Positions 16,679 to 25,317 of a stretch of DNA of 57,711 nucleotides are shown in pieces. Both the position numbers and the translations under genes were made by a program. This DNA is from GCA-002282575 sp964416645 (GTDB taxonomy: Bacteria > Pseudomonadota > Gammaproteobacteria > Thiomicrospirales > Thiomicrospiraceae). Where the stretch lies: positions 1-57,711 of the forward strand of contig CAYQEZ010000006.1 in assembly GCA_964416645.1 (NCBI GenBank), written 5' to 3'. Position 1 is the first letter of the stretch; the number at the start of each line of letters is the position of its first letter. The notes below the pieces were generated by a model that saw only the letters and a list, made by a program, of their open reading frames with translations, did not search any database and was not told the origin of the DNA.

Positions 16679-17304
16679 TTTTGGCTCAGCTCCTCAATCA
16701 ACGCAAATAATCTGGTGTGATTGCCCGCCATGGGTAAGTCGGTGACATAGTGTCCATTAATGACAAAGGTGGGTACGGCTTCAAGCTGATATTGTCCCGA
16801 CAGTTTCGCAGCACGGGCGACATCGGCAGTGTTGGCATCGCTATCATAGGCTTTTAAGAAAGCTGATTTATTGAAAGATTTATCCTTAGCAGCCAATAAA
16901 TCAGCCACTTCTTCTTGGTTTTTGGGGCGTGCTTTGTCTTGTAAAAATAGTTCAAACACTTTGGGGTGTAATGAAAGTTGATTACTGGCTTTCAAGGCAA
17001 AGTGAATGCGCGCCAGTGTTGCCCAAGCGGGCGATTGAAACACCGCAGGTATGGCTTCAAACTGAATGTGTTTGGGTTTATTGGCCAGCCATTCTTTTAA
17101 GGGTTTTTCCATTTCTTGACAGTGTGAGCAACCATAAAAGAAAAACTCCTGTACCGTCCCTTTAGCCACTAAGGCGCGTGCATTGTCAGGCAGTTTTTTA
17201 TAGTGAATACCTTCTTCAAAGGCGTAGGGCGCAGCTTGAGCGGATAATGATGCGGTTGCTAAGAAGCCAACGCTGATGAAACTAAGGAAATGACGACGAT
17301 TCAT
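16675..17304 (-). CDS. dsbA: Periplasmic thiol:disulfide oxidoreductase DsbA
   Basis: A 209-residue DsbA-family oxidase with active site Cys59-Ser-His-Cys62 (FFYGCSHCQEM), an inserted helical domain and the cis-Pro loop AVPTFVING. The N-terminus MNRRHFLSFISVGFLATA ends AQAAP, an exported signal; its RRHFLSF core resembles a twin-arginine motif, unusual for a DsbA. It follows resB-ccsB on the minus strand, fitting thiol handling during System II cytochrome c assembly. AAGGAGTTC precedes the ATG. The stop overlaps the downstream ThDP-enzyme gene by four bases. Confidence 0.93.
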   Translation of the reverse strand: MNRRHFLSFISVGFLATASLSAQAAPYAFEEGIHYKKLPDNARALVAKGTVQEFFFYGCSHCQEMEKPLKEWLANKPKHIQFEAIPAVFQSPAWATLARIHFALKASNQLSLHPKVFELFLQDKARPKNQEEVADLLAAKDKSFNKSAFLKAYDSDANTADVARAAKLSGQYQLEAVPTFVINGHYVTDLPMAGNHTRLFALIEELSQK

Positions 17305-17337
17305 ATAAAGAACTCCTTAAACGAAGATCGTTTGAAG

Positions 17338-17366
17338 TACCCTCTCTCAATATTGAGAGAGGGGTA
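17338..17366 (-). promoter_or_regulatory. Hairpin between ccsB and dsbA
   Basis: The 29-base segment is a near-perfect palindrome: arm TACCCTCTCTCAAT against ATTGAGAGAGGGGTA, one extra base in the second arm. No T run follows on the minus strand, so it is not a standard terminator. It may set the dsbA level by partial attenuation or mRNA processing. Confidence 0.5.
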
Positions 17367-17385
17367 GATGACGAGATTGAGGATG

Positions 17386-18573
17386 TTACAGACTACCGTA
17401 AGAATGGAGTCCAGATAAGAACATATTGACACCCAAGAAAGCAAAAGTGGTGATGAGTAAACCGATGATCGACCACCAAGCCATGGGTGCGCCACCCCAG
17501 CCTTTCGACATACGGAAGTGTAACCAAGCCGCGTAGTTCAACCAGACGATAAGCGCCCAAGTTTCTTTCGGATCCCAGCTCCAGTAACCGCCCCAAGCTT
17601 CTGCCGCCCACATAGCGCCAAGAATGGTAGCAATGGTGAAGAAGGCGAAACCGAAGGCGATGGCTTTGTACATCACATCTTCCATAGTAGCCAGTGTCGG
17701 TAAGCGCGTTAACCAAGGGTTGTTGCTATCACCGCGTTGTTCAATGCGATGACGCCATAGGTAGGGAATGGCAATCATGGCAGCTAAGGCAAAGGTACCG
17801 TAGCCAATGAAGTTGGCTGGCACGTGGATTTTCATCCAATAGCTTTTCAAAGCCGGTACCAGTGGTTGAATTTCCGCTGCATCACGACCAAAGGTGTACC
17901 ATAAAATAAAGGCGACTGCAGCCGAAATGACCGCTAAGACGAAGCCTCCTAAGGCACGGCTACGGATTTTTTGTTCGTAATAGAGGTAAAGCAGGGCAGT
18001 AATAATGGCGAACAAGATGAATACTTCATACAAGTTGCTGACGGGAATATGACCATAGTCAGGATTAATCAGGTAGGACTCGCGCCAACGCACCCCCATG
18101 CCCGCTAAACCAAAAGCAACTGCTGACCAAGTTAAGCCTGTTGCGACTTTGCCGGCAAAACTGGAATCGCGCCACAGTGCAAAAAAGTAGGTCACCATAG
18201 CGAATACAAACAGTACGTTCATCCACATAATGGCTGATTGGCTAGAGAACAAAAACTTCAAGAAAAAAGCCGTTTCTTGTGCTTGGTAACTATTACCATT
18301 GGCAGCATAGCTGGCAATGCCAATCCACGTCATGATGAGTACTGCGGTCATCAGGGTTTGCATGCTTTTCCAGGCTAAGCCGAAAGCGATGACGCCAATG
18401 GCCGTACCAATGAGAATGCCAATTTCATAGGAACGCTCATGCTCATCAAGCAATTCGCCATATTCGTGCCAACCGAGCCAGCTGGCAAAAATGATGAGTA
18501 GGCTCCATAAAATACCTCTTACGCTGAGCAGCGATTGAAGTAGAGTGGGCTGTTCTGTGTAGCCTGCAGTCAT
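17386..18573 (-). CDS. ccsB: System II cytochrome c biogenesis protein CcsB (CcsA/ResC family)
   Basis: Polytopic haem-handling subunit of the System II cytochrome c synthase. The 395-residue protein has about eight membrane segments and the tryptophan-rich haem-binding (WWD) motif WGGYWSWDPKETWAL at about 325-340, followed by NYAAWLHFRM and the terminal GVNMFLSGLHSYGSL. Its ATG overlaps the resB stop (ATGA), preceded by GGAGATAAA. Together ResB and CcsB form the synthase attaching haem to apocytochromes outside the membrane. It implies that this organism uses System II rather than Ccm for at least some cytochromes. Confidence 0.95.
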   Translation of the reverse strand: MTAGYTEQPTLLQSLLSVRGILWSLLIIFASWLGWHEYGELLDEHERSYEIGILIGTAIGVIAFGLAWKSMQTLMTAVLIMTWIGIASYAANGNSYQAQETAFFLKFLFSSQSAIMWMNVLFVFAMVTYFFALWRDSSFAGKVATGLTWSAVAFGLAGMGVRWRESYLINPDYGHIPVSNLYEVFILFAIITALLYLYYEQKIRSRALGGFVLAVISAAVAFILWYTFGRDAAEIQPLVPALKSYWMKIHVPANFIGYGTFALAAMIAIPYLWRHRIEQRGDSNNPWLTRLPTLATMEDVMYKAIAFGFAFFTIATILGAMWAAEAWGGYWSWDPKETWALIVWLNYAAWLHFRMSKGWGGAPMAWWSIIGLLITTFAFLGVNMFLSGLHSYGSL

Positions 18574-20567
18574 ATTTTATCTCCTTGCATTGCGGCGGGC
18601 GCCTGCTGAAGTTGTTGTGTTATTTGATCGAAAAGGGGTTGCAGCATCTTATCATCTTTGCCGTCTTTTCCTGCAAAAATAAATGCAGTGCCGCCATTGG
18701 TTTGTGGTTGAATGAATAGCCACAAGCGTTGTGGGCGCACATAAAATAGCAAGAAAGTACCAATCACTAATAGAAGAGAGCCAAAATAAACGACATCTTT
18801 TCCGGGCGATTTGGTGATTTGCAGGCCAGAAGCTTCGCGATGATCGACACTGGTGACTTCAAAGAACATGGGAGGACCATAATCTTTTAGTGCATCAATG
18901 GCTTCAACACTATCGGCAAAGAAGCGACGTTGTGCTTCAGTCGTTTCACCCTGATTGCCTTCGAGTTCTAAGGTTTTGAGGTAAAGCCCTTGTAGGGCAA
19001 CGGTCATGATTTCTAAGTATTGGTTAAATACTTGATCACGTTTTTCTGCTTCAGGAACGGCTTGTTCCAGATAGCCTCTGATACCATCAAAACCACGCGC
19101 TCTGAACAAATTAATGAGCTGTTGCATAAAGCGTTTTTGTGTTTCCAGTTGTTCTCGTTTAACGGGATCCTTTTCCTGCTCAATGCCAGGATTGAGGATG
19201 CTATCTAACGCATGACGATCGTTAACGAGCGCTAAAAAGCGCATAAAACGATTGAGGCTTTGTTGATCATCCAGTGGCAGTAGGAAGAATTGGAAAGCTT
19301 CAGCCACATTACGACGGTATTTAGAAACTTGATACCAAGCACCACCTCGTTCAACCGCTAATAAATAGTTTTCATATTCAAGCGCTTGCCCTTGGGCATC
19401 GCGCACTTTAAATTGTACGCTAGGGCCGAGATTTTTAACTTTACGACCAGTTTCGTCTGGTTCGGGTAAGTCAATCACATTATTGGTTTTGTAATCATTT
19501 AATTCGAGTTTGTAATCACCAATAGGGGTATTCATGTTAATAACTCGGTTAATTTCACCCGCTAATATAGATGGACTGGAGTTGTTGCTGACCATTGGCC
19601 AAGCACGCAATTCAACTCGACTGCCGCCGTCACCAAAACTCGATTGATAAATAGCATAGTCCTTATAGTACAAAGGCTTATTAACAAAAATGGTTGTTTT
19701 GATTGGCGCTTCTAGATCGGGAGCACTGAGAATAATGTCACTTTCAAAGGATTTGGGCATGCCGGTGTCGTAATGCTCAACACGGAAATCGACAACTTGT
19801 ACGGTGAAAGGTAGTTTTTGTACCAAGTAGCCTTCCTTAAATGTCAAGAAAACAACATCAGCACTTTTACCTTCAGGGATATTGACTGAACCACGAAAAG
19901 AGTTGTTATCCACCGCAATGTTGGCTTTCGGGTTGACATCGGTTAGGGCAATGCTGCGCGTTTCTGCTTGCACCAACCCCATCCATTCTTGTACTTTGAA
20001 CTTGATATTCGAATCCAGCAAGGCACCAAGACAGATAATCACAATAGCAATATGAGTGAAAAAGTAACCCAAACGATGCCCAGCGCCTTTTTTGGCGGCA
20101 ATGAGTGTGTCAGATTCTTTTGCTTCTACTTTGATTTTAAAGCCCAGCTTTTTGAATAGCTGTTGTGCTTCATTGCTTACTTGTAGCGAGTTTTCTAGCC
20201 GTTCGCCCTGTACCGACAAGCCCATTTTTTGTAATTGAGTGGCATGGGTGTGCTCTTGATAGCTGAGCATGTCTTTAACAAAATGCGCCCAATGACGCCA
20301 CACACAGGCAGAAATTGACAATAATAGAAAAGCAAGAACGCTTAAGAACCAAATGGCGCTGTAAACATCATAGAGTTCGAGGGTGCGAAAAACATCAAAC
20401 CAGAAAGGACCGAATTTGATAACATAGCTAGCATAGGCTTCGTTTTGTTTTAGGATAGTACCAATCACGGATGCAATGGCGAGCATCACCAGCAAAACGA
20501 TGGCTAGGTTCATTGATCCAATAAAGGTCAACACTGGGTGATGCTTGAGTGATCTTTTTTTATCCAT
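18570..20567 (-). CDS. resB: System II cytochrome c biogenesis protein ResB (Ccs1)
   Basis: Partner of CcsB in the System II cytochrome c synthase. From the ATG at 20567 (MDKKRSLKHHPVLTFIGSMNLAIVL) the protein has 665 residues: three N-terminal membrane segments (about 18-40, 70-95, 165-185), a large periplasmic domain, and a final membrane segment YFGSLLLVIGTFLLFYV near 610. The soluble domain contains NKPLYYKDYAIYQSSFGDGGS, characteristic of ResB. An upstream in-frame extension to 20681 would run through the divergent promoter and over the engB start, so it is rejected. It heads the resB-ccsB-dsbA-ThDP-enzyme cluster, divergent from engB. Confidence 0.93.
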   Translation of the reverse strand: MDKKRSLKHHPVLTFIGSMNLAIVLLVMLAIASVIGTILKQNEAYASYVIKFGPFWFDVFRTLELYDVYSAIWFLSVLAFLLLSISACVWRHWAHFVKDMLSYQEHTHATQLQKMGLSVQGERLENSLQVSNEAQQLFKKLGFKIKVEAKESDTLIAAKKGAGHRLGYFFTHIAIVIICLGALLDSNIKFKVQEWMGLVQAETRSIALTDVNPKANIAVDNNSFRGSVNIPEGKSADVVFLTFKEGYLVQKLPFTVQVVDFRVEHYDTGMPKSFESDIILSAPDLEAPIKTTIFVNKPLYYKDYAIYQSSFGDGGSRVELRAWPMVSNNSSPSILAGEINRVINMNTPIGDYKLELNDYKTNNVIDLPEPDETGRKVKNLGPSVQFKVRDAQGQALEYENYLLAVERGGAWYQVSKYRRNVAEAFQFFLLPLDDQQSLNRFMRFLALVNDRHALDSILNPGIEQEKDPVKREQLETQKRFMQQLINLFRARGFDGIRGYLEQAVPEAEKRDQVFNQYLEIMTVALQGLYLKTLELEGNQGETTEAQRRFFADSVEAIDALKDYGPPMFFEVTSVDHREASGLQITKSPGKDVVYFGSLLLVIGTFLLFYVRPQRLWLFIQPQTNGGTAFIFAGKDGKDDKMLQPLFDQITQQLQQAPAAMQGDKI

Positions 20568-20679
20568 AGCCTTGATGTGCCTATATTTTTTATGTGTAAA
20601 CTTGGGCGAGCTTCTCGCCGAAAATGCACTGATTATAACCCATGCCATATGAATGGCAAGTGATCCACGAGAGCCTTGC

Positions 20680-21303
20680 ATGATACAACATCCCCTTTAT
20701 CAACGTGCTACTTTCTTAAAAAGTGCGCCTAAACTGGCTCAATGTCCTGAAGATACGGGAGCAGAAGTGGCTTTTGTGGGACGTTCCAATGCAGGCAAAT
20801 CGAGTAGCTTAAATTGCATTACCCATCAAACAGGGTTGGCGAAAGTATCGAAAACACCGGGTCGCACCCAGCTGATTAATATTTTTACGCTCGATACGCC
20901 AGACAGGCGCTTAGTGGACTTGCCGGGTTACGGGTTCGCTAAAGTGCCTATTCCTTTGAAAGAAGAATGGGGTAAGTCGATGGGGGCTTATTTGGAACTG
21001 CGTCAATGCTTGAAGGGCATTATCTTGTTGATGGACATTCGTCATCCTTTTATGCCGTTGGACGATCAGTTGTTGCATTGGGCGGTAGCGATTGGTCGTC
21101 CGGTGCACGTGTTATTAACCAAAGCCGACAAGTTATCTTTTGGTCAGCAAAAAAATACCTTGCTGGCGGTACGCAAGCAACTAGCAACCTATGGCGGAGA
21201 GTTGAGCGTGCAGACTTTTTCCGCGCTGAAAAAAACGGGGTTGGACGAAGTTTGGGCAAAATTAGATGATTGGTTAGCTTGGTCGGATGAGCGGATTCAA
21301 TAA
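20680..21303 (+). CDS. engB: Ribosome-biogenesis GTPase EngB (YihA/YsxC)
   Basis: Essential TRAFAC GTPase acting in large-subunit ribosome assembly. From the ATG at 20680 it has 207 residues, normal for the family. G1 is GRSNAGKSS (34-42), G2 the Thr of SKTPGRT, G3 DLPGYG (80-85), G4 TKAD (147-150) and G5 SALKKTG. Divergent arrangement with resB is common in proteobacteria that use System II. Confidence 0.96.
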   Translation: MIQHPLYQRATFLKSAPKLAQCPEDTGAEVAFVGRSNAGKSSSLNCITHQTGLAKVSKTPGRTQLINIFTLDTPDRRLVDLPGYGFAKVPIPLKEEWGKSMGAYLELRQCLKGIILLMDIRHPFMPLDDQLLHWAVAIGRPVHVLLTKADKLSFGQQKNTLLAVRKQLATYGGELSVQTFSALKKTGLDEVWAKLDDWLAWSDERIQ

Positions 21304-21397
21304 AATATTTTCCCATCCCCCTTTTTTTTATTTGACCTTGTGCTAAAGTTGCTTAAACTGCGTTGGGCAGTGTTTTTCGCTTGTGAGGAGCATGATT

Positions 21398-22669
21398 GTG
21401 AATCTTTCCAATGTTCGTATTGGTATTGTTGGTTTGGGTTACGTCGGTTTGCCATTGGCAGTCGAGTTCGGTAAAAAGTTTGAAGTGATTGGCTTTGATA
21501 TTCATCAAGCCCGTATTGATGCACTGAAAGCGGGGCATGACCATACGCTAGAAGTGTCCGATGAAGAGTTAAAAGAAGCTACCAAGCTTTCTTATACCGC
21601 CAGCCTAGAAGATATTCGTCCTTGTAATGTGTACATTGTTACCGTGCCAACGCCGATTGATGAGCATAAAGCACCTGATTTTACGCCGCTGATTAAAGCC
21701 AGTGAGTCATTAGCCAAAGTGCTCAAGCGTGGCGATGTGGTGATTTACGAGTCGACCGTTTACCCAGGTGCGACGGAAGAGGTTTGTGTTCCCTTATTGG
21801 AAAACAGTGGTCTGAAGTTTAATGAAGACTTCTACTGCGGTTACAGCCCAGAGCGCATTAATCCAGGCGACAAACAGCATCGCGTCACCAATATTTTGAA
21901 AGTGACTTCTGGTTCTACACCGATCGTTGCTGATTTTGTTGACGCACTTTACCAAAGCATTATTGTTGCTGGCACGCACAAGGCTAGCAGCATGAAAGTG
22001 GCCGAAGCAGCGAAAGTGATTGAAAACACCCAGCGCGATGTCAATATTGCCCTGATTAACGAGTTAGCGCTGATTTTCAACAAACTGGGTATTGATACCG
22101 AAGAAGTGTTAAAAGCAGCGGGTACCAAATGGAATTTCTTACCTTTCCGCCCAGGTTTGGTTGGAGGACACTGTATTGGTGTTGACCCTTATTACCTCAC
22201 CTTCAAAGCGCAAGCGGTGGGTTACAATCCAGAAATCATCCTTGCGGGTCGTCGCTTAAACGACAACATGGGTGCTTATGTGGTACAGCAAATCGTTAAA
22301 ATGATGTTGAAAAAGAAAATCAACGTCATGGGAGCACGTGTGTTAATTTTGGGTTTGACGTTCAAAGAAGATTGTCCTGATGTGCGCAACACGCGCGTAG
22401 TCGATATGGTGCAAGAATTAGCGGAATATGAAGCGCAAGTCGATGTATATGATCCTTGGGCGGATAAAGCCGAAGCCAAGCATGAATACGGTATTGACTT
22501 GATTGATGCGCCTGAAGCAGGTGCATATGATGCGGTGATTTTAGCGGTCAAGCATCATCAGTTCGTTGAGATGGGTGCAAAAGGTATTCATGCCTTGGGT
22601 AAAGACCCGCACGTACTCTTCGATGTGAAGTATGTGTTAGGCAAAGACGAAGTTGATGGTCGTCTGTAA
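21398..22669 (+). CDS. tviB: UDP-N-acetyl-D-glucosamine/UDP-sugar 6-dehydrogenase (TviB/WbpA type)
   Basis: NAD-dependent four-electron oxidation of a UDP-hexose(amine) to its uronic acid for surface polysaccharide. The Rossmann motif is GIVGLGYVGLP, followed by YESTVYPG and the catalytic Cys in GGHCIGVDPYY; the C-terminal domain has GLTFKEDCPDVRNTRV. The pattern (VPTPIDEHKAPDFTPL) matches the TviB/VipA group rather than UDP-glucose dehydrogenase. I choose the GTG at 21398 because GAGGAG stands seven bases before it; the ATG at 21392 is only one base from that site. The epimerase 0.7 kb downstream is its probable pathway partner. Confidence 0.88.
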   Translation: MNLSNVRIGIVGLGYVGLPLAVEFGKKFEVIGFDIHQARIDALKAGHDHTLEVSDEELKEATKLSYTASLEDIRPCNVYIVTVPTPIDEHKAPDFTPLIKASESLAKVLKRGDVVIYESTVYPGATEEVCVPLLENSGLKFNEDFYCGYSPERINPGDKQHRVTNILKVTSGSTPIVADFVDALYQSIIVAGTHKASSMKVAEAAKVIENTQRDVNIALINELALIFNKLGIDTEEVLKAAGTKWNFLPFRPGLVGGHCIGVDPYYLTFKAQAVGYNPEIILAGRRLNDNMGAYVVQQIVKMMLKKKINVMGARVLILGLTFKEDCPDVRNTRVVDMVQELAEYEAQVDVYDPWADKAEAKHEYGIDLIDAPEAGAYDAVILAVKHHQFVEMGAKGIHALGKDPHVLFDVKYVLGKDEVDGRL

Positions 22670-22670
22670 T

Positions 22671-22796
22671 TAAAACCTATTACGCTGACATCTTGCGTTG
22701 TTGCTTCGATTCTTGCACTGCGTTATGTACCTTATGTACATGCCTTGTGTCTGCGAATCTTGCGCCTAGCAATTTTGCCAGCTCATCACGGTTTTA
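22671..22796. repeat. Long imperfect palindromic element (copy B)
   Basis: The ends TAAAACC (22671-22677) and GGTTTTA (22790-22796) are inverted repeats, with further scattered matches inward (GCTGACA against TGCCAGC). A central hairpin TGTACCTTATGTACA lies at 22726-22740. It resembles the element at 9477-9622: similar length, arm content such as AAAAC-GTGATGAG near the right end, and a short GTAC-type central hairpin. It follows the dehydrogenase stop directly and has no ORF. Confidence 0.6.
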
Positions 22797-22820
22797 GTAT
22801 GTTTTTGTTGATTGGTTAAA

Positions 22821-22840
22821 AACGCACCTTCGGGTGCGTT
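22821..22840 (+). terminator. Terminator downstream of the UDP-sugar dehydrogenase
   Basis: Perfect 8-bp stem AACGCACC / GGTGCGTT closed by a stable TTCG tetraloop, followed by TATTGTGTT. It separates the dehydrogenase from the SlyD-like gene. Confidence 0.85.
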
Positions 22841-22870
22841 TATTGTGTTAAATGTCGCTAGTGAAACCCC

Positions 22871-23329
22871 ATGAAAATTGAAAAAAACAGCGTGGTGACT
22901 TTGCGTTACCAGATTAAAGACCTTGATGATGTACTGATTGACGAAGGAGATGCACTCACCTATTTACACGGGGGTTACGGCATTATTTTCCCTCAGGTCG
23001 AGGCAGTGCTAGCAGACAAAGGTGTAGGAGATACGTTTACAGTAACTGTGGAGCCGGAAGATGCTTTTGGTCTTTATCAAGTGGATTTAATGAAAATTGA
23101 GCCTCGCCATCTTTTTCCTGAAGAGTTGGCAGAAGGTATGATGTTTGAAGGTACAGCAGAAGGGCGTGAAGGGGCAAGCGTCTATCGCGTTACCGATGTG
23201 GGCGAGGATCAGGTCATTGTTGATGGTAATCACCCGTTAGCAGGCGTGGCCTTGGTGTTTAGTGGTGAAGTGCTGGCGGTAAGAGCGGCAAGCGAATCAG
23301 AAATTGCGCATAAGCATGTGCATGCTTAA
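22871..23329 (+). CDS. slyD: SlyD-like FKBP-type peptidyl-prolyl isomerase
   Basis: A 152-residue FKBP with the SlyD layout: a split FKBP domain (1-65 and 125-145) with an insert-in-flap chaperone domain between. Recognisable segments are MKIEKNSVVTLRYQIKD, LHGGYGIIFPQVEAVL, the VEPEDAFG turn and DGNHPLAG. The long metal-binding His/Cys tail of E. coli SlyD is reduced to HKHVHA, so nickel handling is doubtful. The epimerase gene follows after nine bases with a shared AAGGAAAG site. Confidence 0.9.
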   Translation: MKIEKNSVVTLRYQIKDLDDVLIDEGDALTYLHGGYGIIFPQVEAVLADKGVGDTFTVTVEPEDAFGLYQVDLMKIEPRHLFPEELAEGMMFEGTAEGREGASVYRVTDVGEDQVIVDGNHPLAGVALVFSGEVLAVRAASESEIAHKHVHA

Positions 23330-23338
23330 GGAAAGTAA

Positions 23339-24346
23339 ATGAAAGTATTAGTGACTGGGGCGGCGGGTTTTATTGGCTCGCACGTGTCGCATATTTTATG
23401 TGATCGCGGTGATACCGTGGTTGGCTTGGATAATCTGAACGATTATTACGATGTGAATTTGAAGCTGGCGCGCTTAGCGCGTTTGGAAGCCAAGCCTAAT
23501 TTTAGCATCGCCAAAATTGATTTAGCCGACCGCGCTGCGATGGAAGCCTTGTTTGCCAAAGAGAAGTTCGACAAGGTCGTTCACCTTGCCGCACAAGCAG
23601 GGGTGCGTTACTCTATCGAAAATCCGCATGTGTATGTCGATAGCAATATTACTGGCTTTTTGCACATTTTGGAAGGCTGTCGTCACCACAATGTCCAGCA
23701 TTTGGTTTATGCCAGCACCAGTTCCATTTATGGGGCTAACGAGGCAATGCCATTCTCTGAACACAACAGCACTAATCATCCGCTCACGCTTTATGCGGCA
23801 ACGAAAAAAGCCAATGAATTGATGGCGCACAGCTATTCCAATATTTTCGGCATGCCCACGACGGGCCTACGTTTCTTTACCGTTTATGGTCCTTGGGGAC
23901 GCCCCGACATGGCGCTGTTCTTGTTTGCCAAAAACATTATCGAAGGCAAGCCGATTAATGTGTTCAATCATGGCAATCATACGCGTGATTTCACCTTTGT
24001 AGATGACATTGCCAATGGTGTTGTGGCAGCGATGGATCATAATGCCCAGCCGAATTTGCAGTGGGATGGGTTTAATCCCGATCCAGCGACCAGTAAAGTG
24101 CCTTGGCGCGTGTATAACATCGGTAATAATCAGCCAGTGAAATTGATGCGCTATATTGAGGTGTTAGAAGACTGTTTGGGCAAAAAAGCAGAGCTGAATT
24201 TGTTGCCGCTGCAGCCGGGTGATGTGCCGGATACCTACGCCAGTGTTGATAATCTCGTGAAAGATGTGGGTTACAAACCTGCCACTCCTGTTGAAGAGGG
24301 TGTGCGCCGTTTTGTTGATTGGTATCGCGCTTACTACCATGTTTAA
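23339..24346 (+). CDS. UDP-glucuronate 4-epimerase-like SDR enzyme
   Basis: Extended short-chain dehydrogenase/reductase epimerising C4 of a UDP-uronate for capsule or O-antigen. The 335-residue protein has the NAD motif TGAAGFIGSH (6-15), LDNLNDYYDVNLKLARL typical of the UDP-GlcA 4-epimerase (Cap1J/LspL) group, the catalytic Ser/Thr in YASTSSIYG and the YxxxK motif in YAATKKANE (about 152-156), then GPWGRPDMALF. With the dehydrogenase upstream it could supply a UDP-galacturonate-type precursor. No glycosyltransferases lie in the window. Confidence 0.9.
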   Translation: MKVLVTGAAGFIGSHVSHILCDRGDTVVGLDNLNDYYDVNLKLARLARLEAKPNFSIAKIDLADRAAMEALFAKEKFDKVVHLAAQAGVRYSIENPHVYVDSNITGFLHILEGCRHHNVQHLVYASTSSIYGANEAMPFSEHNSTNHPLTLYAATKKANELMAHSYSNIFGMPTTGLRFFTVYGPWGRPDMALFLFAKNIIEGKPINVFNHGNHTRDFTFVDDIANGVVAAMDHNAQPNLQWDGFNPDPATSKVPWRVYNIGNNQPVKLMRYIEVLEDCLGKKAELNLLPLQPGDVPDTYASVDNLVKDVGYKPATPVEEGVRRFVDWYRAYYHV

Positions 24347-24382
24347 TTATTTTTTAGAAGAACAGTAAAAGGAACTCAGTTC

Positions 24383-25276
24383 ATGACAAGCACAACTCAA
24401 TTAACGCAACGTTTTGCGTTAGCAAATCACCTTCGCTTTGTTGAGCAAGGAGAATTACAAATTGCCGAATTAAGTTCTGATGCGGGTAAGGTGCGCGTTG
24501 CGTTACAAGGCGCTCAGGTGTTGGAATGGACACCGACGGGTGAGTCAACGCCCGTTGTTTGGGTGAGTGATGCAGCTGTTTATCAAACGGGTAAAGGTGT
24601 GCGCGGTGGCGTTCCTGTCTGTTGGCCTTGGTTTGGAGCTGGAGAAGCGGGTAAGCCAGCGCATGGTTTTGTGCGTACCAAACGATGGTCGGTAGCGGCT
24701 AGTGGTGTCAATGAAATCGGCCCTTGGTTACGCTTAACCACCAGTGATGATGACGATTCACGTGCTTTGTGGCATCATCGTTTTAATTTGTCGTTGACGG
24801 TGACACTGGGTCAGTCTTTGCATATTGCCTTAACAACCGACAATACGGGTAACAGCGACTTTAGTATCAGCGAAGCACTGCATACCTATTTTGCGATTGG
24901 GGATGTCGATAAGGTGCGAGTGACTGGTTTGGATCAGACGCATTATTTGGATAAAGTCCTTGGCATGTCGCGTCATCAGCAGGTGGGCGATGTAACGATT
25001 GTTGGCGAGGTAGATCGCGTTTACGTCGATACTACCTCGGAAGTGTCGATTGTCGATATTGCCTTGGCGCGTCGAATTGAAATTCATAAAGCTCATTCTA
25101 GTGCCACCGTGGTGTGGAATCCAGGTAGCGAAAAAGAGAAGGGCTTTGCCGATATGTGCGAGGGTGATTACCGCCGTATGTTGTGTGTCGAGTCGGGTAC
25201 GGCGGGCGGTGATCTGGTCACGATTCCCGCAGGTGAAGCTCATACCTTGAGTGTTGAATATCGTTTGGTGCGTTAA
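24383..25276 (+). CDS. D-hexose-6-phosphate mutarotase-like protein (YeaD family)
   Basis: A 297-residue aldose-1-epimerase-fold protein of the glucose-6-phosphate 1-epimerase group, interconverting alpha and beta anomers of hexose 6-phosphates. Family signatures are GVRGGVPVCWPWFG (about 73-86), AHGFVRTKRW with the catalytic-type His, EALHTYFAIGDV and a C-terminal VVWNPGSEKEKGFADM followed by the conserved VESG. AAAGGAAC precedes the ATG. It is probably co-transcribed with the epimerase and parvulin genes (gaps of 36 and 41 bases). Confidence 0.9.
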   Translation: MTSTTQLTQRFALANHLRFVEQGELQIAELSSDAGKVRVALQGAQVLEWTPTGESTPVVWVSDAAVYQTGKGVRGGVPVCWPWFGAGEAGKPAHGFVRTKRWSVAASGVNEIGPWLRLTTSDDDDSRALWHHRFNLSLTVTLGQSLHIALTTDNTGNSDFSISEALHTYFAIGDVDKVRVTGLDQTHYLDKVLGMSRHQQVGDVTIVGEVDRVYVDTTSEVSIVDIALARRIEIHKAHSSATVVWNPGSEKEKGFADMCEGDYRRMLCVESGTAGGDLVTIPAGEAHTLSVEYRLVR

Positions 25277-25317
25277 GCGCTCTATTTATTGAGTTAAGTT
25301 AGAAAGAAATAAGTAAT

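Noticed and set aside
18570..20681. Longer ResB starting at 20681
   Set aside because: The first 38 codons would overlap the divergent engB start and have no membrane-protein character; the ATG at 20567 begins the normal family N-terminus.
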